Part shown: positions 60,035-64,000 of the stretch, piece after piece | Layout of the letters: each line of letters opens with the position of its first letter | How positions within the stretch are numbered: the stretch's first letter is position 1 | Source of the DNA: Ceratotherium simum simum | Taxonomy: Eukaryota; Chordata; Mammalia; Perissodactyla; Rhinocerotidae | Assembly: GCF_000283155.1 (NCBI RefSeq) | Contig: NW_004454229.1 | Location: 7,950,534-8,014,533, forward strand | DNA: 64,000 nt | Direction: 5' to 3' | Notes under the pieces: generated by a model | Seen by the model: the letters and a program-made list of their open reading frames with translations, nothing else | What the model was told of the DNA's origin: nothing | Database searches by the model: none | Made by a program: the position numbers and the translations under genes

Positions 60035-60240
60035 TGTAAGAATCTTGTCTCTATCACTTACTAGCTGTGTGACTTTAGTCTCTTTGTGCCTCAACTTCTT
60101 CATCTGTAAAATAGAAACAATAATAGTGTCTACCTCATAGGGTTGTTTGTTGTGAGAGTAAATGAGTCAATATACGTATAGTGCTTAGAATAGTTCAAGG
60201 TATGTAGTTATAAATAAAGGTTAGTTGTTAATGTTGTTAT
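60035..60240 (+). repeat. MIR SINE
   Basis: TCACTTACTAGCTGTGTGAC, CATCTGTAAAATAGAAACAA, CTACCTCATAGGGTTGTTTG and GTGCTTAGAATAG give a well-preserved MIR core and tail. Confidence 0.92.
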
Positions 60241-60359
60241 TATCATGAAGGGTTCAAGGGAGACCTGCTACATTCCATACCCAAAGAATCTTGTGAACAA
60301 CAGCCCAGAAGCATGTGAAGGAGTGTCATGTCCAAGTAGTGACAAGAAGCTCTGTGTGA

Positions 60360-60425
60360 TTGGAGTTCTGTGTGTGTGCAAGAGTGTTGGGTGTGTGTGG
60401 TGGTGTGCATGAGTGTTCGTGAGTG
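60360..60425. repeat. GT-rich low-complexity tract
   Basis: Impure TG/GTGTG repeats with interruptions. The antisense frame over it is an artefact. Confidence 0.7.
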
Positions 60426-60534
60426 TGGCCTGGTAGTGGGGAACAGGGATGTGTACCAGAGGACCACGATGTTGGGAAGCTTGGTTGGGGCCTGACGGGG
60501 AAGGGCCATGAATGACATCAGGAGAGGTAGCATC

Positions 60535-60795
60535 TCACAGTGGATTCACAGCATCAAGTCTGGAACCAGATGGCCTGGGTATGAATCCCAGCTCTCCCAC
60601 TTACTAGGCAAGTGGGCTTGAGGGGTTGCTCAGCTCTCTGAGCCTGGCTTCCCTTATCTGTGAAATGCAGATACTTGTCGTGCATCTCCCACATCAGATG
60701 GTGAGGAGTAAGTGCATTAATCTGTGTGAAGCGCTAAGAACTCTCTGCCTCACGCATAGTAGGCTGGGTTTATATGTTAGTCATAATTATTAAGA
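60535..60795 (+). repeat. MIR SINE, full length
   Basis: GGAACCAGATGGCCTGGGTA, TGAATCCCAGCTCTCCCACT, CCCTTATCTGTGAAATGCAG and GAAGCGCTAAGAACTC cover head, core and tail. It lies 300 bp from another MIR in the same orientation. Confidence 0.9.
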
Positions 60796-61450
60796 GTTTC
60801 CTCCTTATAATATAGGCACAAAAAAGAAATCTACAGTGATATTCAAACAGGGGATGATATGATTATGATTAGACTTTTTACGTCCCAGAATTTAAGGCAA
60901 CCATAATAAATAAACAAATAAAATGGTTATTTTCCTAAAGTGGGAGAGAAAAAAAATATCTTTAAAGACTGAGTTCTCCTAGAGGCCGAGACAGAATGTG
61001 TACTCATCATCTCATTCAGCCTGGATTTGAGGTCTACAGTGTAGCCCATTGAGGCTGTGGAAACAGAGATGCCAAACACAGAGCAAGGAAGGTGGCAGCC
61101 CCACATTCCTCTCTGCTGACTCCAACACACTTAACGTCGTCACGGTCAGTTCTGGGAAGCATGCAGGGAGAGACAGACTCCCCAGCTGTGCTCAGAGGAG
61201 AGCACCGCAGATGGCGAGGAGCCTGGAAGCCATTTCACAAGAGCAGCAGTGAGGGAATCAGGACATTTAATTGAGAGGGGAGATTGGAAGTGGAGGCTGG
61301 TGCTAGGAATACAATGGCTCCCCTAAATATAGGAAGGGCTGTCAGATGAGGGAGGGAGTAGACCAGTTCTGTGAGGTTCCGGGGGATGGGAAATGAACCA
61401 ATAGGTGAAAACTACGGAGATGTGGATTTCAATTCAGTTTTTAAAAGTTA
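60796..61450. other. Intergenic DNA, nothing recognised
   Basis: No gene or nameable repeat. Overlapping short frames near 61050-61270 have no domain. Confidence 0.4.
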
Positions 61451-61454
61451 GCCA

Positions 61455-61675
61455 TTGGGTCAGCTTTTATGGATCACCTTCAATATCTTAGAAACTGTCC
61501 TCAATGCTTCACATAAATGATTTCATTTAATATCGTAACAACCCTATGGGTTATATACTGTTATTGTCCACATTTTACAGATGAGGAAACTAAGATAGAA
61601 ATGTTAGGTAACTTACTTAAATTCGCATAGGAAATAAATAGCCGTGCATAGATTGAAGCTTCACTTGTAGGAATT
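61455..61675 (-). repeat. MIR SINE
   Basis: AATGATTTCATTTAATATCG, ACAACCCTATGGGTTATATA, CATTTTACAGATGAGGAAAC and GGTAACTTACTTAAATTCGC are the inverse MIR. Confidence 0.88.
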
Positions 61676-61769
61676 ATGCAGTGTACAGGCCGTGAAGAGG
61701 AAGAGTGAGATGACTTAGCAGGGCCTAAAGCATCCTTCTACCACCACCAAGTACTTCTGTAGGTCATGT

Positions 61770-62004
61770 GATGTGTTATTTCTGGAGTGAGGCCTTCCCT
61801 GACCTCAGTTAGTTGTCCCTGTTAGTCTTATGATGTCCCTGTTCAAGTTTTCCATTATATATGGTTCATTCCACTTTATAACATTTATCAAACTTTGCAT
61901 TAATCGTTAATTTTTGATTTTCTTGCTACACTCTAAGCTGTCTTGTTCACCATCATATCCTAGTGCCTAGACTAGTGCCTGGCCCAGAACATGAGCTCAG
62001 TAAC
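61770..62004 (+). mobile_element. L2 LINE 3' end, split by an LTR
   Basis: AGTGAGGCCTTCCCTGACC, ACACTCTAAGCTGTCTTG and AGTGCCTGGCCCAGAAC form the L2 3' UTR. It resumes after the LTR at 62440-62465 with TTTTTGAATAAATAAATAG. The L2 therefore predates the LTR insertion. Confidence 0.85.
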
Positions 62005-62043
62005 TGTGTTAGTCAGGGTCATCCAGAGAAACAGAACAGTAGG

Positions 62044-62082
<39 letters not shown>

Positions 62083-62434
62083 GGATGGGGGGTACTTTAA
62101 GGAATTAGCTCACACAGTTGTGAGGGCTGGCAAGTTCAAAGTCTGCAGGGCACGTTGGCAGGTTGGAGACCCAGGGAGGAGGTGATGTTGGAGTCTAGAG
62201 TCCAAAGGCAGGCTGGAGGCAGAATCCCTTCTTCCTCAGGGGACCTCCTTAAGCTTCAACTGATTGGATGAGGCCCACCCCCATTATGGAGGGTAATCTG
62301 CTTTACCCAAAGTCTCCTGACTTAAATGTTAATCACATCTTAAAAATACCTTCACAGCAACATCCAGACTGATGTTTGACCAAACATCTGGTACCACAGC
62401 TTAGCCAAGTTGATACATAAAATTAACCTTCACA
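62005..62434 (-). mobile_element. Solo LTR with GTAAC target duplication
   Basis: It starts TGTGTTAGTCAGGGTC and ends AAAATTAACCTTCACA, so both ends are TG...CA. GTAAC at 62000-62004 is repeated at 62435-62439. A (TG)16 tract occupies 62045-62076. Orientation is judged from the position of the repeat and the CCCTGACTAACACA terminus. It is probably of MaLR/ERVL class because the duplication is 5 bp. No internal genes remain. Confidence 0.8.
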
Positions 62435-62734
62435 GTAACAATAACTACTTTTTGAATAAATAAATAGTAAGTTACCCAATACTGGAGACCTTCAAGTTAG
62501 GTGGGCTGAGATGTTGTGAATGCCATTCACATATCTGAATGAGTTAGATTAATTCTAAGGTTTCTCTACTTTTTGTACTTCATGAGTCTACAACCGGCAT
62601 ATCTCACCATAGAAGTTTCAGAAGGAGAAAATAATTTTAGCATGGTAGCAAGCTATTCCTCTAACTTTCATACAATGTATTTATTGTTGCAGACAAGATC
62701 CATAACAATTTGGATTTTTTTTCTTTGATTGAAT

Positions 62735-63405
62735 GAGTTATTCTCTAAACAATGTTTTATTGAGTGCCTACCTGTACGGAGGTGCTGTTGTAAACAAAAT
62801 AGAGCACAGTCTCTGCCTTTGGAGAGTTTATATTGTAGAGGAGGGTGAGGAGAAAGTCAACAAACATTAGCTCAGTAGACTATAGAGAACGTCAGGTAAA
62901 GTACCACGGAGAACAATAAAGCAGAGAAGTGGACAGGACGCACTGGACCCCAGTGGGAGCAGGAGAGTGCCATTTTCAATAGGGAGGTCAGGGAAGGCCT
63001 CAGTAGGAGGTAAAATTTGAATAAAAAGCTAAAGTATAGGAGCCCAAGCAAGCCATGTACATATTTGGGAGCAGAAGAAACATTTCAGGAGGAGGAAATA
63101 GCAAGTGCAAATGCCCGGGGGTAAGCTTGCCATGCTGGATCAGGAGTAACAGGGAGGCCAATGCGGCTGAAGAAGGAAAGTAATTGATGCCAAAGCGGGG
63201 CGGTCACAGGGGCCTGAGGGGGTAGGGCCATGGGGTTATATGAGGATTATGAGGGTTTTGATTTTGACTCAGGGAGAAATGGGAGCCCCTGGGGGGTCTT
63301 GAGCAGAGGAGCACATGATCTGACTTACGTGTTCAAAGGCCCACTCTGGTACTAATGTGGAGACTGGCTGGAGGCTGCGTATATTCTGGGTCTATCCGAG
63401 CAGTT
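62735..63405 (+). repeat. Ancient mammalian-wide repeat (copy B)
   Basis: TTTTATTGAGTGCCTACC, GGGAGGTCAGGGAAGGCC, AGCAAGTGCAAATGCCCG, CAGGGAGGCCAATGCGGC and GAGCAGAGGAGCACATGATC follow the order of the copy at 53275-53665, and extend further 3'. Family name not known to me. Confidence 0.65.
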
Positions 63406-63454
63406 ACATCAGTTCCCAACCCCGAGTTCCCTACGAGGACTACCTTTCCATTTC

Positions 63455-63529
63455 GTATGGTGGTTTTTTGTTTTGTTTTAAACAAGTTTACCGAGATGTA
63501 ATTGATATAAAATAAACTGCATGTATTTA
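63455..63529 (-). mobile_element. L1-like relic, left part
   Basis: GTTTACCGAGATGTAATTG resembles the inverse of an old L1 3' end. It continues after the SINE at 63804-64000 (GGTAAGTTTTGACGTGGG, AAACCATCACTATGTTG). Confidence 0.5.
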
Positions 63530-63787
63530 TCTTTATTTTTATTTTTTTGTGTGAGGAAGATTAGCCCTGAGCTAACATCCAATGCCAATCCCCATTTTTG
63601 TTTTGCTGAGGAAGACTGGCCCTGGGCTAACATCCGTGCCCATCTTCCTCCACTTTATATGGGACGCCGCCACAGCATGGCTTGACAAGTGGTGCGTCGG
63701 TGCACGCCCGGGATCCGAACGTGTGAACCCTGGGCCGCAGCAGCAGATAGCGCACACATAACTGCTTGTGTCACCGGGCCGGCCCCC
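63530..63787 (-). repeat. ERE-type tRNA-derived SINE (copy 4), intact ends
   Basis: The minus strand starts GGGGGCCGGCCCGGTGACAC, contains CGTTCGGATCC (B-box-like), the two-block body and an A-rich tail. Perfect 16-bp duplications AAACTGCATGTATTTA flank it at 63514-63529 and 63788-63803. The 140-codon minus frame across it (63572-63994) runs through SINE and flanking relic and is not a gene. Confidence 0.95.
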
Positions 63788-63803
63788 AAACTGCATGTAT
63801 TTA

Positions 63804-64000
63804 AAATGTGCAAATTGGTAAGTTTTGACGTGGGTATATGCCTGTAAAACCATCACTATGTTGAAGATAGTGAAATATCCATTACTCCCCCAGTTTGTCA
63901 TGTCATGTGTTTTTATTTTACTAATTGCGTCACTCAGTTGCTGTTGTAAAGGTAGGGTGGGGTAAGTGGAATCTGGTGTAAAGGCAGTGGCCATTTGTTT
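63804..64000 (-). mobile_element. L1-like relic, right part
   Basis: Continuation of the element interrupted by the SINE. The words TAAAACCATCACTATGTTG and TATCCATTACTCCCCCAG are inverse L1 3' type. It runs off the window edge. Confidence 0.5.

Noticed and set aside
63572..63994. 140-codon minus frame
   Set aside because: It runs from an L1-like relic into an ERE SINE; the C-terminal part is the same SINE-shadow peptide seen at the other ERE copies.
1..64000. CRISPR array, bacterial operon or phage-like system
   Set aside because: The sequence is mammalian. No regularly spaced direct repeats or bacterial gene arrangement occur.

Overview
This window is mammalian, and almost certainly perissodactyl (horse, rhinoceros or tapir lineage). 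The best evidence is four copies of a tRNA-derived SINE whose minus-strand head begins GGGGCCGGCCC. Each copy carries a Pol III B-box-like stretch and an A-rich tail, the pattern of the equine repetitive element (ERE). The rest fits ordinary mammalian intergenic DNA: old MIR, L2, MER5 and MER20 copies, several L1 fragments on both strands, ERVL (MLT2-like) and MaLR (MLT1/MST-like) LTR remnants, microsatellites and one 685-bp run of N. I found no convincing protein-coding gene, rRNA, tRNA, CRISPR array or operon. Open frames in the window are short, and many fall inside repeats.

Layout. 0-5.5 kb: unique DNA, one SINE and ERVL-type LTR pieces. 5.5-15.5 kb: repeat-poor, with a short perfect palindrome near 10.26 kb. 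15.5-20.8 kb: a solo ERV1-like LTR, ERVL pol debris and a SINE with perfect target duplications. 21-27.5 kb: sparse MER20 and MIR relics. 27.6-31.75 kb: ERVL LTR and pol debris broken by two sense L1 tails. 31.9-35.1 kb: the 5' part of an antisense L1 holding another SINE. 35.7-36.4 kb: assembly gap. 36.5-40 kb: repeat-poor, with the most GC-rich stretch and one exon-like interval. 40-47.5 kb: an inverted-repeat mini-transposon, antisense L1 3' ends, a solo MaLR LTR with clean target duplications, and MIRs. 47.5-49.4 kb: antisense ERVL pol beside a sense LTR. 49.5-52.1 kb: the best-preserved L1, 5'-truncated, with an altered reverse-transcriptase active-site motif. 52.4-54.2 kb: L2 and MIR. 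54.3-58.8 kb: two antisense L1 pieces end to end. 58.8-64 kb: MIR, MER5A, L2 and a solo LTR inserted in L2, then a last SINE inserted in an L1 relic.

No genes here work together. The window records repeated retrotransposon insertion, and several nesting events give a relative order: L2 before the LTR, and L1 before MaLR LTR or ERE. I saw no sign of an undescribed biological system. The most checkable oddities are the exon-like interval at 39.09 kb, the 56-bp perfect tandem duplication at 54.73 kb, the 14-bp palindrome at 10.25 kb and the antisense 176-codon frame at 45.3 kb. Repeat family names rest on recognition by eye; edges without a stated target duplication are approximate.
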